From contig NZ_FXAK01000010.1 of assembly GCF_900177515.1 (NCBI RefSeq), positions 372,001 to 436,000 on the forward strand: a DNA stretch of 64,000 bases, written 5' to 3'. This DNA is from Azospirillum oryzae. GTDB taxonomy: Bacteria > Pseudomonadota > Alphaproteobacteria > Azospirillales > Azospirillaceae. Within the stretch, counting starts at the first letter, position 1; every line of letters starts with the position of its first letter. This document shows, one piece after another, positions 9,141 through 20,180 of the stretch. Below the pieces are notes generated by a model. It was not told the DNA's origin. It did not search any database and was given only the letters and a program-made list of their open reading frames with translations. The position numbers and the translations under genes were made by a program.

Positions 9141-9191
9141 ATCGGGCGGGCGGGCCGGGGAGTACCAGTCCTCGGCCTGCCTACCCCCGAT
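9141..9191 (+). terminator. Stem-loop after the 24-residue peptide gene
   Basis: A 13-bp stem (9149-9161 with 9169-9181, two G-U pairs, 7-nt loop) is extended by an outer ATCGGG/CCCGAT pair. No U-tract follows, so this is a structured 3' end or RNA-stability element rather than a textbook terminator. Confidence 0.55.
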
Positions 9192-9236
9192 ATTGGTGCT
9201 ACACCCGCCCACTGTCAACGGGGCGCCGAAAAACAC

Positions 9237-11834
<2,598 letters not shown>

Positions 11835-11886
11835 GGGACGGAAACCTCGTGCTGTAGAAACCGAAAAGCGGGCTGGCCGGAACCGG

Positions 11887-13158
11887 TCAGCCGAGAATGC
11901 GGACGATGGACGCGCAGGCCTGGGCGACGGTGTCGGCGTCCTGCACCAGGGCCACGCGGATGAAGGCGTCGCCGGGGTTCGGCTCGCCGGGGTTGTTGCG
12001 CGACAGATAGGCGCCGGGCAGGACGCGGACGGCGCCCTCCGCCCACAGCCGCTTGGCGGCTTCCTCGCCGTTGCCGACCTCCAGCCAGAGGAAGAAGCCG
12101 CCGGCCGGGCGGTAATAGCCGTAGCGGCCGCCCAGCTCCGCCTCCGCCGCCGCGAATTTGGCGCGGTAGGCGACGCGGTTGTCCTCCACATGCGCCTCGT
12201 CGCGCCACAGCGCGGTGCTGGCGGCCAGAACCGGCAGCGGCATTCCGGCGCAGCCGTAGCTGCGCAGGCGGGAGAAGCGGCCGATCAGCGCCGGGTCGCC
12301 GGCAACGAAGCCGGAGCGCAGGCCGGCGGCGCTCGACCGCTTGGACAGGGAATGGAAGACCAGCAGGTTGGCCCAGGGCTTGCCGTCCGCGTGGGGCCCA
12401 TTGGTTTTGTGAAGGCCGGCCGCGACCTGGAGCGCGCCGACCGGCGGGGCGTCCAGCCAGATTTCGGCATAGCACTCGTCGACCGCCAGCACGAACCCAT
12501 ACTGCCGCGCCAGCCCGATGGCCTTGGCGAGATAGGCCGGCGTCGCCGCCGCGCCCTGCGGGTTGGCGGGGGTGCAGAGATAGAAGAGGGCGGTGCGCTC
12601 CAGCAGTTCCGGCGTCAGGGCGTCGAGGTCGGGCAGGAAGCCGGTCTCGCGCGTCGCCGACAGGAACACCGGCTCCGCCCCCGCCATCACCGCCGCCCCT
12701 TCATAGGGCGCGTAGAAGGGGTTCGGCATCAGCACCGCCGGCTGGCGCCCCGCCTTCTGCGTCGGCACCGCCAGCAGGGCCAGCATGAACAGCGCCTCCC
12801 GCGTGCCGGACAGTGGCAGGACGGAACTGTCGGCGTGCAGCAGGCCGGCCGGCAGATCGTAGCGGCGGGTCAGCCAGTCGCCGACGGCGGCGCGGAACTC
12901 CGGCGTGCCACCGACCGGCGGATACTTGTTCCAGCCGGACGCCGTGGCGCGGAGCGTCTCTTCGAGGATGGCCGGCGGGGTGTGCTGCGGCTCGCCCACC
13001 GTCAGCAGGATGGGGGAGACATTGGCGCGCGGAGTGATCGGCGCCAGCAGGTTGGCCAGCCGGGTGAAGGGATAGTCGGTCAGCAGGTCGAGCCGGTCAT
13101 TGCCGATCGCCTCGGTGAACACGGCACCGCTGTTGACGCTGAAATCGGTGAGGACCAT
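11887..13158 (-). CDS. dapC: Class I/II PLP-dependent aminotransferase, likely DapC-type
   Basis: A 423-residue fold-type I aminotransferase. The substrate-loop GEPQHTPP, the core CTPANPQG and the PLP-lysine segment FHSLSKRSSAAGLRSGF are visible. Alphaproteobacterial proteins of this form are usually annotated as N-succinyldiaminopimelate aminotransferase of the lysine/peptidoglycan pathway. The presence of dapB in the same region fits, but related class I/II enzymes use other amino donors or acceptors, so the substrate is inferred. It lies upstream of ftsK on the same strand, so co-transcription is possible. Confidence 0.78.
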   Translation of the reverse strand: MVLTDFSVNSGAVFTEAIGNDRLDLLTDYPFTRLANLLAPITPRANVSPILLTVGEPQHTPPAILEETLRATASGWNKYPPVGGTPEFRAAVGDWLTRRYDLPAGLLHADSSVLPLSGTREALFMLALLAVPTQKAGRQPAVLMPNPFYAPYEGAAVMAGAEPVFLSATRETGFLPDLDALTPELLERTALFYLCTPANPQGAAATPAYLAKAIGLARQYGFVLAVDECYAEIWLDAPPVGALQVAAGLHKTNGPHADGKPWANLLVFHSLSKRSSAAGLRSGFVAGDPALIGRFSRLRSYGCAGMPLPVLAASTALWRDEAHVEDNRVAYRAKFAAAEAELGGRYGYYRPAGGFFLWLEVGNGEEAAKRLWAEGAVRVLPGAYLSRNNPGEPNPGDAFIRVALVQDADTVAQACASIVRILG

Positions 13159-13368
13159 GGCGACCGCAACCCTCTTCGCACCCCGGATGCCGCACCCCGG
13201 CGCGGGGAGGCGGCCACGTCTCGTGAAGGGGCGATCCTATCGGCGCGGCACGGGGGGCACAAGCGCACAAAGCCCTTGATTGCGGCTCAGCGTGGCAGGT
13301 GGCCGAACGGTCACAGGGGGGCGGGAGAGGGAGCCTTTCTGTTTCGCCCGGGTGATATTGACGCGCAC

Positions 13369-13386
13369 ATTTTATCCGGGTAAAAT
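13369..13386. promoter_or_regulatory. Palindromic operator candidate upstream of the DUF2239 gene
   Basis: ATTTTATCCGGGTAAAAT is an 18-bp palindrome with a single mismatched pair. It is centred about 36 nt before the ATG in otherwise GC-rich DNA, where it would overlap the core promoter. Confidence 0.55.
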
Positions 13387-13413
13387 CCGCTCCTCACAAC
13401 CGGAGTTCCGATC

Positions 13414-14004
13414 ATGTCCGTCACCGCCGAGACCCTCTGTACCGCCTTCCGGGGCGAGCGCCGGCTTGCCGCCGGGGATGCGCTGAGCGTTGCGCGGGCT
13501 TTGCGGGCGGCACTGGATGCGGAGCCGGATGGGCCGCCGGTGCTGGTGTTCGAGGATGCCACCGGCAAAAGGATCGACCTCGATCTGCGGGGAAGCGACG
13601 AGGAGGTCGCGTGGCGTCTTTCTCCACCGCCGCCTCCCTTGCCGCGCGGGCCGGGGCGGCCGAAGCTGGGGGTGGTGGCGCGGGAGGTCACGCTGCTCCC
13701 GCGCCATTGGGAATGGCTGAACGCCCAGCCGGGTGGGGCGTCGGTGGCGCTGCGCAAGCTGGTGGACGAGGCGCGCAAAGGGAGCGAGGCGAAGGACCGC
13801 GTGCGCCGGGCGCAGGAGGCCGCCTATCGCGTCATGCTGGAACTGGCCGGCGACCGGCCGGGATATGAGGAGGCGGTGCGGGCGCTCTATGCCGCGGATC
13901 GCGCGCGGTTTGACGCACTGACGGCGGACTGGCCGGCCGACCTGCGCGATTATGCCCGCGCATTGGCGGCGGAGGCGTTGGTCAACCTGAACGAAGGCGG
14001 CTGA
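13414..14004 (+). CDS. DUF2239 family protein
   Basis: A 196-residue soluble protein matching the DUF2239 family as I remember it: an acidic N-terminal part with FEDATGKRIDLDLRGS, then the conserved GRPKLGVVAREVTLLPRHWEWL centre and an Ala/Arg-rich helical C-terminus. The middle motif resembles a short DNA-binding or ribbon segment (RPKLGVV...PRHWEWL), so a regulatory role is possible but unproven. GGAG lies at the right distance from the ATG. A conspicuous palindrome (13369-13386) sits over the presumed promoter and suggests tight transcriptional control, perhaps by its own product. Confidence 0.82.
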   Translation: MSVTAETLCTAFRGERRLAAGDALSVARALRAALDAEPDGPPVLVFEDATGKRIDLDLRGSDEEVAWRLSPPPPPLPRGPGRPKLGVVAREVTLLPRHWEWLNAQPGGASVALRKLVDEARKGSEAKDRVRRAQEAAYRVMLELAGDRPGYEEAVRALYAADRARFDALTADWPADLRDYARALAAEALVNLNEGG

Positions 14005-14034
14005 AAAAATGAGAAGGCGCGCCTACGCGCGCCC
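14004..14034 (-). terminator. Terminator of the PII gene
   Basis: Read on the minus strand, a 7-bp GGCGCGC/GCGCGCC stem with a 4-nt loop is followed by TTCTCATTTTTT. It overlaps the stop codon of the convergent DUF2239 gene. A second hairpin (GGGTCCG/CGGACCC, 14038-14067) lies just upstream of it. Confidence 0.7.
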
Positions 14035-14096
14035 ATCGGGTCCGTTCCCGCCGGAAGGAGCGGACCCGCCATGGCCGCAGTCTGAGGCCGAAAGCC

Positions 14097-14435
14097 TTAC
14101 AGCGCCTCGGAGTTGGTCTCGCCGGTGCGGATGCGCACGGCCTGGGCGATCTCCAGCACGAAGATCTTGCCGTCGCCGATGCGGCCGGTGTTGGCGGCCT
14201 TCTGGATCGCCTCCACCACCTGCTCGTACTGATCGTCGGACACGGCGACCTCGACCTTCACCTTGGGCAGGAAGCTCACGGAATATTCGGCGCCGCGGTA
14301 GATTTCCGTCTGGCCCTTCTGGCGGCCGAAGCCCTTGACCTCGCTGACGGTCAGGCCCTGGATCCCGAGCGACGTCAGCGCCTCGCGCACTTCGTCGAGC
14401 TTGAACGGCTTGATGATGGCCATAACCAGTTTCAT
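14097..14435 (-). CDS. glnZ: PII nitrogen signal protein, GlnZ-like
   Basis: A 112-residue trimeric PII protein that senses 2-oxoglutarate and ATP/ADP and is uridylylated by GlnD. The T-loop contains the uridylylation tyrosine (QTEIYRGAEYSVSFLPK, Tyr near residue 51), and the C-terminal signature GDGKIFVLEIAQAVRIRTGE is intact. The sequence is very close to what I recall for Azospirillum GlnZ, the paralogue that controls DraG and AmtB rather than being linked to glnA. No amtB is adjacent, which also fits glnZ. A near-consensus sigma-54 site lies about 140 nt upstream. It is divergent from ubiH. Confidence 0.93.
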   Translation of the reverse strand: MKLVMAIIKPFKLDEVREALTSLGIQGLTVSEVKGFGRQKGQTEIYRGAEYSVSFLPKVKVEVAVSDDQYEQVVEAIQKAANTGRIGDGKIFVLEIAQAVRIRTGETNSEAL

Positions 14436-14573
14436 GTGGCTTCCCCTTAAAGCGTTGTTCCGGCCGCGTGTAAGGCTGTGGCCGCCCCGTTGCGGTTCCA
14501 GTCCGGCCTGTCACCGTACCGTCCTTCCGCCGATGGCCCAAGCCTGTTCGCGTCGACCGCAAAAATCAACGAT

Positions 14574-14591
14574 TACAAGAATCGTGCCGGT
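14574..14591 (-). promoter_or_regulatory. Putative sigma-54 promoter of glnZ
   Basis: On the minus strand CCGGCACGATTCTTGTAA matches the TGGCACG-N4-TTGCW consensus except for C for T before GG and T for C at the -12 end. It lies about 140 nt upstream of the glnZ ATG. Confidence 0.55.
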
Positions 14592-14843
14592 TGAATTGCC
14601 CTGAAAGGATGGGAATATGCCTGTCGAATGGGCGCTTAAAAAGGCGGCAGCTGCCCAAAATCCGTTCAGCGACAATCTGTCCGGTGGCTGGCCGCGACGG
14701 GTCGGGGACAGGACACTGGACAGGACGCGCCCGCGCGACAATTGTCTGATCGCGCAGCAGCGCCGGCAATGGGGAGGAGCAAGGCTCAAGCCCGGCCGGC
14801 GACGGCGGCACAGGCACAAGAAGGCGAGAGGGCAGCGAGCATC

Positions 14844-16118
14844 ATGGCCGTACCGGGCACCGAATCGGGCAACGCGACCGTCCCGCCGCAGGGCGGAGAC
14901 ATCACCACGGAGGTCGTGGTGCTGGGCGGCGGTCTGGCCGGGCTGACCATGGCGGCGGCGCTGGCCAGCGCCGGCGTGCCGGTGGTCTGCATCGACCAGG
15001 ACAGTCCCGAACGCATGGGCGGGCAGGAGTTCGACATCCGCACCACCGCGATCTCCTATGCCTCCAAGATGGTGCTGGAGGCGGCGGGGGTGTGGCACCA
15101 CATGGCCGATCAGGCCGGCCCGATGCTGGACATCCGCATCGCCGACCAGTTCTCCCCCCTGTTCATCCATTACGACCACACCGAACTGGCGATGGAGGGC
15201 AAGCACCAGCCCTTCGGCTGGATTCTGGACAACAAGGACATCCGCCGCGCCCTGTTCACCCGCGCGGCCGAGCTGCCGGGGCTGGTCCATCTGGCGCCGG
15301 CCAAGGCGGTGGCGGTGGAGCGGACGCGGTCGGGCGTGACGGTGCGGCTGGCCGACGGGCGGACGGTGCGCGGCCGGCTGCTGGTCGGCGCCGACGGGCG
15401 GCGGTCGATGGCGCGCGAGAGCGCGGGCATCAAGGTGCGGCGCTGGTCCTACGACCAGAGCGCCATCATCTGCACCATCCGCCACACCGAGCCGAACAAG
15501 GGCGTCGCGGTGGAGCACTTCCTGCCCAACGGCCCCTTCGCCGTGCTGCCGATGACGGACAACCGCTGTTCCATCGTGTGGAGCGAGAAGACCTCGCTGG
15601 TCGACACCTATCTGAAGCTGCCCGACGACCAGTTCGTCGACGAGCTTCAGCGCCGCTCCGGCGGCTATCTCGGCGAGATCACGCTGCTGACCAAGCGCGA
15701 GGCGTGGCCGCTGTCGGTGCTGCTGGCCGACCGCTTCATCGCCGACCGTCTGGCCCTGGTGGGGGAGGCGGCGCACGCCATCCACCCGATCGCCGGGCAG
15801 GGTCTGAACCTGGGCATGCGCGACGTCGCCGCGCTGGCGGAGGTGGTGGTCGACGCCTACCGCCTGGGCCTGGACGTCGGCGGGCCGGAGGTGCTGGCCC
15901 GCTTCCAGCGCTGGCGCCGCTTCGACACCGTGCTGCTGGCGGCGGTGTGCGACGGGCTGGTCCATCTGTTCTCCAACAACATCCCGCCGGTGAAGCTGGC
16001 GCGTGACCTGGGCATGGCGGTGATCAACCGGCTGCCGCCGGTCAAGCGCTTCTTCATGAAACACGCGATGGGCGTGGTCGGCGACCTGCCGCGGATGATC
16101 AAGGGACAGCCGCTGTAA
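14844..16118 (+). CDS. ubiH: UbiH/UbiF family FAD-dependent ubiquinone hydroxylase
   Basis: A 424-residue flavoprotein monooxygenase of ubiquinone biosynthesis. It has the dinucleotide motif VLGGGLAGL near residue 26, the NADPH/FAD motif LVGADGRRS and the second FAD motif LALVGEAAHAIHPIAGQGLN, as in UbiH/UbiF/UbiL enzymes. Which ring position it hydroxylates cannot be read from the sequence; alphaproteobacteria use one or two enzymes with mixed specificity. I chose the ATG at 14844, which follows a GAGAGGGCAGCGAG purine stretch. ATG 14769 or TTG 14742 would add a low-complexity extension. It may be co-transcribed with lolA. Confidence 0.9.
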   Translation: MAVPGTESGNATVPPQGGDITTEVVVLGGGLAGLTMAAALASAGVPVVCIDQDSPERMGGQEFDIRTTAISYASKMVLEAAGVWHHMADQAGPMLDIRIADQFSPLFIHYDHTELAMEGKHQPFGWILDNKDIRRALFTRAAELPGLVHLAPAKAVAVERTRSGVTVRLADGRTVRGRLLVGADGRRSMARESAGIKVRRWSYDQSAIICTIRHTEPNKGVAVEHFLPNGPFAVLPMTDNRCSIVWSEKTSLVDTYLKLPDDQFVDELQRRSGGYLGEITLLTKREAWPLSVLLADRFIADRLALVGEAAHAIHPIAGQGLNLGMRDVAALAEVVVDAYRLGLDVGGPEVLARFQRWRRFDTVLLAAVCDGLVHLFSNNIPPVKLARDLGMAVINRLPPVKRFFMKHAMGVVGDLPRMIKGQPL

Positions 16119-16253
16119 CGCTTTCCGTCCGATTTCACTTCGCCTGATTTCACTTCCGTGGTCCTGCCATTGGTGCTCCTTGGCAGCGGGGGGCGGACGC
16201 CTTATGTCCGCCATACCGCCCGGTTAAGGGATCACGGGCCACTCCGACCAAGG

Positions 16254-16940
16254 ATGAAGATCGTGCTTCGCCGTCTTTCCCGTTCTCTGCGGGCCGCCGC
16301 CCTGCTGTCCGCTGCTCTCCTCGCCCCGCTTCCCGTCCTGCTTCCGTCTGCCGCCATCGCCGCGCCGGCCACCCCGGTCTCGCTGTCGGCACAGGATCAG
16401 GCGGTCGTCGCCAAGGTGGAGGAGTATCTGAACGGCATCACCACCCTGCAGTCGAAGTTCCTGCAGGTGGCGCCCAACGGGCGGCAGGCGACCGGCACCT
16501 TCTATCTGTGGCGGCCCGGCCGGATGCGGCTGGAATATGACCGGCCGCTGAAGGACTTCATCGTCGCCGACGGCACTTTCGTCTTCTATTGGGACGGCGA
16601 GATGCGCCAGCAGTCGAGCGCGCCCATCGGCTCGACGCTTGCCGACTTCATCCTGCGCAAGAACATCCGGCTGTCGGGCGATGTCACCGTCACCGAGGTT
16701 TTCCAGGCCCCCGGCGTGATCGAGGTCAGCCTGCTGGAGAGCAAGGACCCCGGCAAGGGCACCCTGACCCTGGTGTTCGAGGATCATCCGTTCCAGTTGC
16801 GCAAATGGCGGGTGCTGGACGCCCAGGGCATGACCACCGAGGTGGCGCTGCTGAACCCCCGCACCGACGTCACCTTCGACCGCGAGATGTTCTATTTCAA
16901 GGAGCCGCAACGCGGATCGGATTTCGGCCGCAACAACTGA
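16254..16940 (+). CDS. lolA: Outer-membrane lipoprotein carrier LolA
   Basis: A periplasmic chaperone that carries lipoproteins from LolCDE to the outer membrane. 228 residues with a cleavable signal peptide (about 1-36, hydrophobic AAALLSAALLAPLPVLL, ending AIAAPA). The LolA fold is indicated by QSKFLQVAPNGRQATGTFYLWRPGRMRLEYDRP and later FEDHPFQLRKWRVLDAQG. The ATG at 16254 is chosen because it gives a normal signal peptide; the longer reading frame adds a charged leader. 135 nt separate it from ubiH. Confidence 0.92.
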   Translation: MKIVLRRLSRSLRAAALLSAALLAPLPVLLPSAAIAAPATPVSLSAQDQAVVAKVEEYLNGITTLQSKFLQVAPNGRQATGTFYLWRPGRMRLEYDRPLKDFIVADGTFVFYWDGEMRQQSSAPIGSTLADFILRKNIRLSGDVTVTEVFQAPGVIEVSLLESKDPGKGTLTLVFEDHPFQLRKWRVLDAQGMTTEVALLNPRTDVTFDREMFYFKEPQRGSDFGRNN

Positions 16941-17018
16941 CCGGCCTATCAGAGGGCGGGCAACAAAACCCTTCTCCTCCTGTTGTCTTGTCGCGCGACC
17001 GGCAACAGGAGGCGTTCC

Positions 17019-17663
17019 ATGTCCTACGATCAGGCACATCAGACCGGGACCGGCCGGCCGGGAGTCGAGCCGGCGAGCCGCCTGCACGGCATGAACAGGG
17101 TGCTGGCGCGCAACTGGTGGGCTCTGGCCCTGCGCGGGGCGGCGGCGATCCTGCTGGGGGTGCTGGCCCTGCTGATGCCGGGCGTGACGGTGGCGACGCT
17201 GGCGCTGACCTTCGCCGCCTATCTGCTGCTGGACGGCGTCTTCGCGATTCTAGCCGGCATCCGTGCCTCCCGTCACCATGAACGCTCGCTGCCCTTCATC
17301 CTGGAGGGGGTGGTCAGCCTGATCGCCGGCATCGTCGCCGCCCTGTGGCCGGCCGCCAGCCTGTTCGCGCTGGTGTTCCTGATCGCGGCCTGGTCGGTGA
17401 TCACCGGCTTTGCCGAGGTGATGGGGGCGTGGCGGATGGACCGCACCCATGGCAAATGGGCCTGGGGCGTGGCCGGCGTGCTGTCGATCCTGTTCGGGCT
17501 CAGCATGTGGGTGCTGCCGGCGCTGGGGCTGCTGGCGCTCGCCTGGGGCGTCGCGGCGTACCTGATCGCCTTCGGCGTGCTGGCGCTGGTGACCGCCTTC
17601 CGGCTGCGGCACTGCCATCGGGAGAACGACGTCTCGGGCGGCGGGATGAAGCCAGCGGTCTGA
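17019..17663 (+). CDS. HdeD-like (DUF308) membrane protein
   Basis: A 214-residue inner-membrane protein with six predicted spans arranged in HdeD/DUF308 repeats (RNWWALALRGAAAILLGVLA, then similar segments). Relatives are tied to acid resistance or general stress in enterobacteria; function here is inferred only from family. A strong AGGAGG precedes the ATG. It is convergent with a GST gene. Confidence 0.85.
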   Translation: MSYDQAHQTGTGRPGVEPASRLHGMNRVLARNWWALALRGAAAILLGVLALLMPGVTVATLALTFAAYLLLDGVFAILAGIRASRHHERSLPFILEGVVSLIAGIVAALWPAASLFALVFLIAAWSVITGFAEVMGAWRMDRTHGKWAWGVAGVLSILFGLSMWVLPALGLLALAWGVAAYLIAFGVLALVTAFRLRHCHRENDVSGGGMKPAV

Positions 17664-17741
17664 GGGAGCGCTCTGAGCAGTGATCTCTTCATTATCCACC
17701 GATCGCCTGCCCAGAACTCGCCGGCACGTGCTTGACGCCGG

Positions 17742-18395
17742 TCAGTCGCGGTCGGGCGCACCGAGCGGGAAGTAGGACCGGTAAGGGCGCCCCTCGTCGA
17801 CGGCGCGCGCGATGGACGGCCGCGCCAGCAGCCGTGCGCGATAGTCCCGCAGCCGGGGGAAGTCAGGGCCGATCCGGTGAACCCAGTCGGCATAGAAGAG
17901 CGACGGGGCCGCGGCGCAGTCGGCCATGGTGAAGCTTTCGCCTGCCGCCCAGCGTCGGCCGGACAGCCTTTCCTCCAGCCAGCCATAAGCCGTATCGAGA
18001 TCCTTGCGGGTTTTCTCCTTCACCTCGTCCAGCCGCGTCGCGTCAGGTCGCAGCGACTCGAACACCGGCGCCTGCATGGGCGTCATGATGTAGTTGTCGA
18101 AGAAGCGGTCCATCAGCCGGACCTCCAGCGCGGCGTCGCCATCCTCGGGCACCAACCGGATCGGCCCGGCATGGTGGAGATCCAGATGCTCGATGATGAT
18201 GCTGGATTCCACGACCGTGCGGCCATCGTCCACCAGAACGGGAAAGCGACCGAGCGGCCAAAGCGCCGCCCGCTCCGCCGCCGCACCCCGATCCTCCAGA
18301 TTCCGGTAGGTGAAGGGAATCTCGTTCTCCCAGAGCGCGATCAGCACCTTCTGGGAATAGGACGAGAAGGGATGTGCATAGAGCGTCAGCGACAT
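17742..18395 (-). CDS. Glutathione S-transferase family protein
   Basis: A 217-residue cytoplasmic protein with an N-terminal thioredoxin-like domain (LTLYAHPFSSYSQKVLIAL; FPVLVDDGRTVVESSIIIEHL with the conserved Glu-Ser that contacts glutathione) and an all-helical C-terminal domain (FTMADCAAAPSLFYAD, N-capping box). The substrate is unknown. GGAGG precedes the ATG. It is divergent from an HxlR-type regulator across 85 nt that contain two TTTGCAAGC repeats, so it is the likely target of that regulator. Confidence 0.9.
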   Translation of the reverse strand: MSLTLYAHPFSSYSQKVLIALWENEIPFTYRNLEDRGAAAERAALWPLGRFPVLVDDGRTVVESSIIIEHLDLHHAGPIRLVPEDGDAALEVRLMDRFFDNYIMTPMQAPVFESLRPDATRLDEVKEKTRKDLDTAYGWLEERLSGRRWAAGESFTMADCAAAPSLFYADWVHRIGPDFPRLRDYRARLLARPSIARAVDEGRPYRSYFPLGAPDRD

Positions 18396-18419
18396 CGGGG
18401 GACCTCCAACCGATTGCGA

Positions 18420-18465
18420 TTTGCAAGCAGTTGAAAGATACCGTGACTGATCCTACTTTGCAAGC
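18420..18465. promoter_or_regulatory. Paired TTTGCAAGC repeats in the GST/HxlR divergent promoter
   Basis: Two identical 9-mers TTTGCAAGC lie at 18420-18428 and 18457-18465, 37 nt apart, each containing the TTGCAA palindrome. A spacing of about 3.5 helical turns and the position between divergent genes suggest operator sites for the HxlR protein. Confidence 0.45.
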
Positions 18466-18480
18466 GGAAGGAGACCGGTC

Positions 18481-18984
18481 TTGCAGGACGCACATCGATC
18501 GGGGTGCCCGATCAACCTGACGCTGGAGGTCCTGGGCGACCGCTGGAGCCTGATCGTCATCCGCGACATCATTTTCGGCGACCGGCGCCGCTATCGCGAA
18601 CTCCTCACCCGCTCGGAGGAGGGCATCGCGTCCAATGTCCTGGCGGACCGGCTCAAGCGGCTGGTCGCGGCGGGCCTGCTGACCAAGTCCGACGATCCGC
18701 GTCACCGGCAGAGCGCGATCTACAGCCTGACCGAACCGGCGATCCAGCTTGTGCCGATGCTGGCCCAGATGGGCGCCTGGGGGCGGCGGCATGCCCCTGC
18801 CTCCAGAGAGTTGTCGATCCGCGCCCAACTGCTCGAAGAGGGCGGCCCGCCCCTGTGGGAGGCGCTGATGGAGGAACTGCGCGCGCGTCATCTGAACGCA
18901 GAGGCAAGCGGCCCGTCGGGCCAGGAGTCTGTTCTGCAGCGCCTGAACGCTGCATACGAGGCGATCCGGCAGGCGCCGGGCTGA
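18481..18984 (+). CDS. HxlR family transcriptional regulator
   Basis: A 167-residue winged-helix protein. The family landmarks are present: CPINLTLEVLGDRWSLIVIRDI at the N-terminus, with the Cys often used for redox or electrophile sensing, then the recognition helix region EGIASNVLADRLKRLVAAGLL and the wing DPRHRQSAIYSLTE. The start is TTG with GGAAGGAG about 8 nt upstream. It probably controls the divergent GST gene and itself. An electrophile signal would make sense for such a pair, but this is inference. Confidence 0.88.
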   Translation: MQDAHRSGCPINLTLEVLGDRWSLIVIRDIIFGDRRRYRELLTRSEEGIASNVLADRLKRLVAAGLLTKSDDPRHRQSAIYSLTEPAIQLVPMLAQMGAWGRRHAPASRELSIRAQLLEEGGPPLWEALMEELRARHLNAEASGPSGQESVLQRLNAAYEAIRQAPG

Positions 18985-19112
18985 CGGGCCTGTCGCTCTT
19001 CCGCGTGATCGTAAGGCGATCGTATAATTTCCTAAGCAAACCAATTCTGGCAGGCTGAACTCCGGCACGATGTTTGCTGCGCTGCGGCAAAACGGCTGCG
19101 AGGGGCTGTGTC

Positions 19113-20174
19113 ATGACGCCGCACCGACCGACTATTGGGCAGACTGCCGGCCAGCTTGGCGGAGGCCGCACAGGTTCTGTGCAACACAACATCCTGGCCG
19201 CCGCCGCGTCCGGGGTGTCCGGCTTCATCGCCGCGCAGGGCGGCTGTCCCGACCGGGTGTTCCACCGCGCCGGCGTGGAGGAGCGGGCGCTGGGCCAGCC
19301 GACGGTGGCGCTCGACCTCCGCGCCTATGTGTCGATGATGGAGGTGGCGGCGGCGGAGACCGGAAACGACAATTTCGGTCTGCTGTACGGCCGGCAGTTC
19401 CAGCCGGAAATGCTGGGGCTGATCGGCTCCATCGCGCTGGCCGCGCCGACTCTGGGGGCCGCACTCGACCATCTGGCCCGGCTCTTTCCCTTCCACCAGC
19501 AGGCGACCGAGACCCGCTTCGTCCGCGAGGGCGAGTTGCTGAGGCTGGAATACCGCATCCTCGACGGCCGCATCGTCGAGCGGCGGCAGGATGCCGAACT
19601 GACCATGGGCATGTTCGCCAATGTGGTGCGCGCCTGCCTCGGCCCGAACTGGATGCCGGAGGAGGTGCATTTCGAGCATCCCAAGCCGGAGGGGTGGCGC
19701 CAGCATCAGGCGCTGTTCGACGCGCCGGCCCATTTCGGCCAGCGCACCAACGCCATCCTGCTGCGCGACCGCCATCTCGACCGCCGCATGCCCGGCGGCG
19801 ACATGGCGCGGCTGACCGGGCTGTGCGGCACGCTGATCGACATCGCCCGCGACACCGGCACGCCGCCGCTGCTCGACCGCGTGAAGGCGGAGGTGCGGGC
19901 GCGGCTGCCGGAGGGCCCGCCTTATGTCGAAGACATCGCCGACCGGCTGGGCATCGCCCGCTGGACCCTGCAGCGCCGGCTGGCCGACGAGGGGCTGAGC
20001 TTCTCCGATCTGGTGGAGGGGGTGCGGCGCGACCTTGCGGCGGTCTATATCCGCCAGCGCCACGTCCCCATCGCCGACATCGGCGCCCTGCTGGGTTATT
20101 CGGAGGTCAGCGCCTTCAGCCGCGCCTTCAGCCGCTGGTTCGGCGCGTCGCCGGCGAAGATGCGCGGAGCCTGA
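19113..20174 (+). CDS. AraC family transcriptional regulator
   Basis: A 353-residue regulator. The N-terminal part (about residues 25-230) is the arabinose-binding-like domain of the OruR/ArgR-type AraC subgroup (VSGFIAAQGGCPDRVFHRAGV...). The C-terminal HTH pair occupies about residues 255-350, with first helix-turn-helix EDIADRLGIARWTLQRRLADEG and the family signature around DIGALLGYSEVSAFSRAFSRWFG. The start at 19113 has GAGGGG upstream. Its target is not evident from the neighbours. Confidence 0.9.
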   Translation: MTPHRPTIGQTAGQLGGGRTGSVQHNILAAAASGVSGFIAAQGGCPDRVFHRAGVEERALGQPTVALDLRAYVSMMEVAAAETGNDNFGLLYGRQFQPEMLGLIGSIALAAPTLGAALDHLARLFPFHQQATETRFVREGELLRLEYRILDGRIVERRQDAELTMGMFANVVRACLGPNWMPEEVHFEHPKPEGWRQHQALFDAPAHFGQRTNAILLRDRHLDRRMPGGDMARLTGLCGTLIDIARDTGTPPLLDRVKAEVRARLPEGPPYVEDIADRLGIARWTLQRRLADEGLSFSDLVEGVRRDLAAVYIRQRHVPIADIGALLGYSEVSAFSRAFSRWFGASPAKMRGA

Positions 20175-20180
20175 AGCGGC

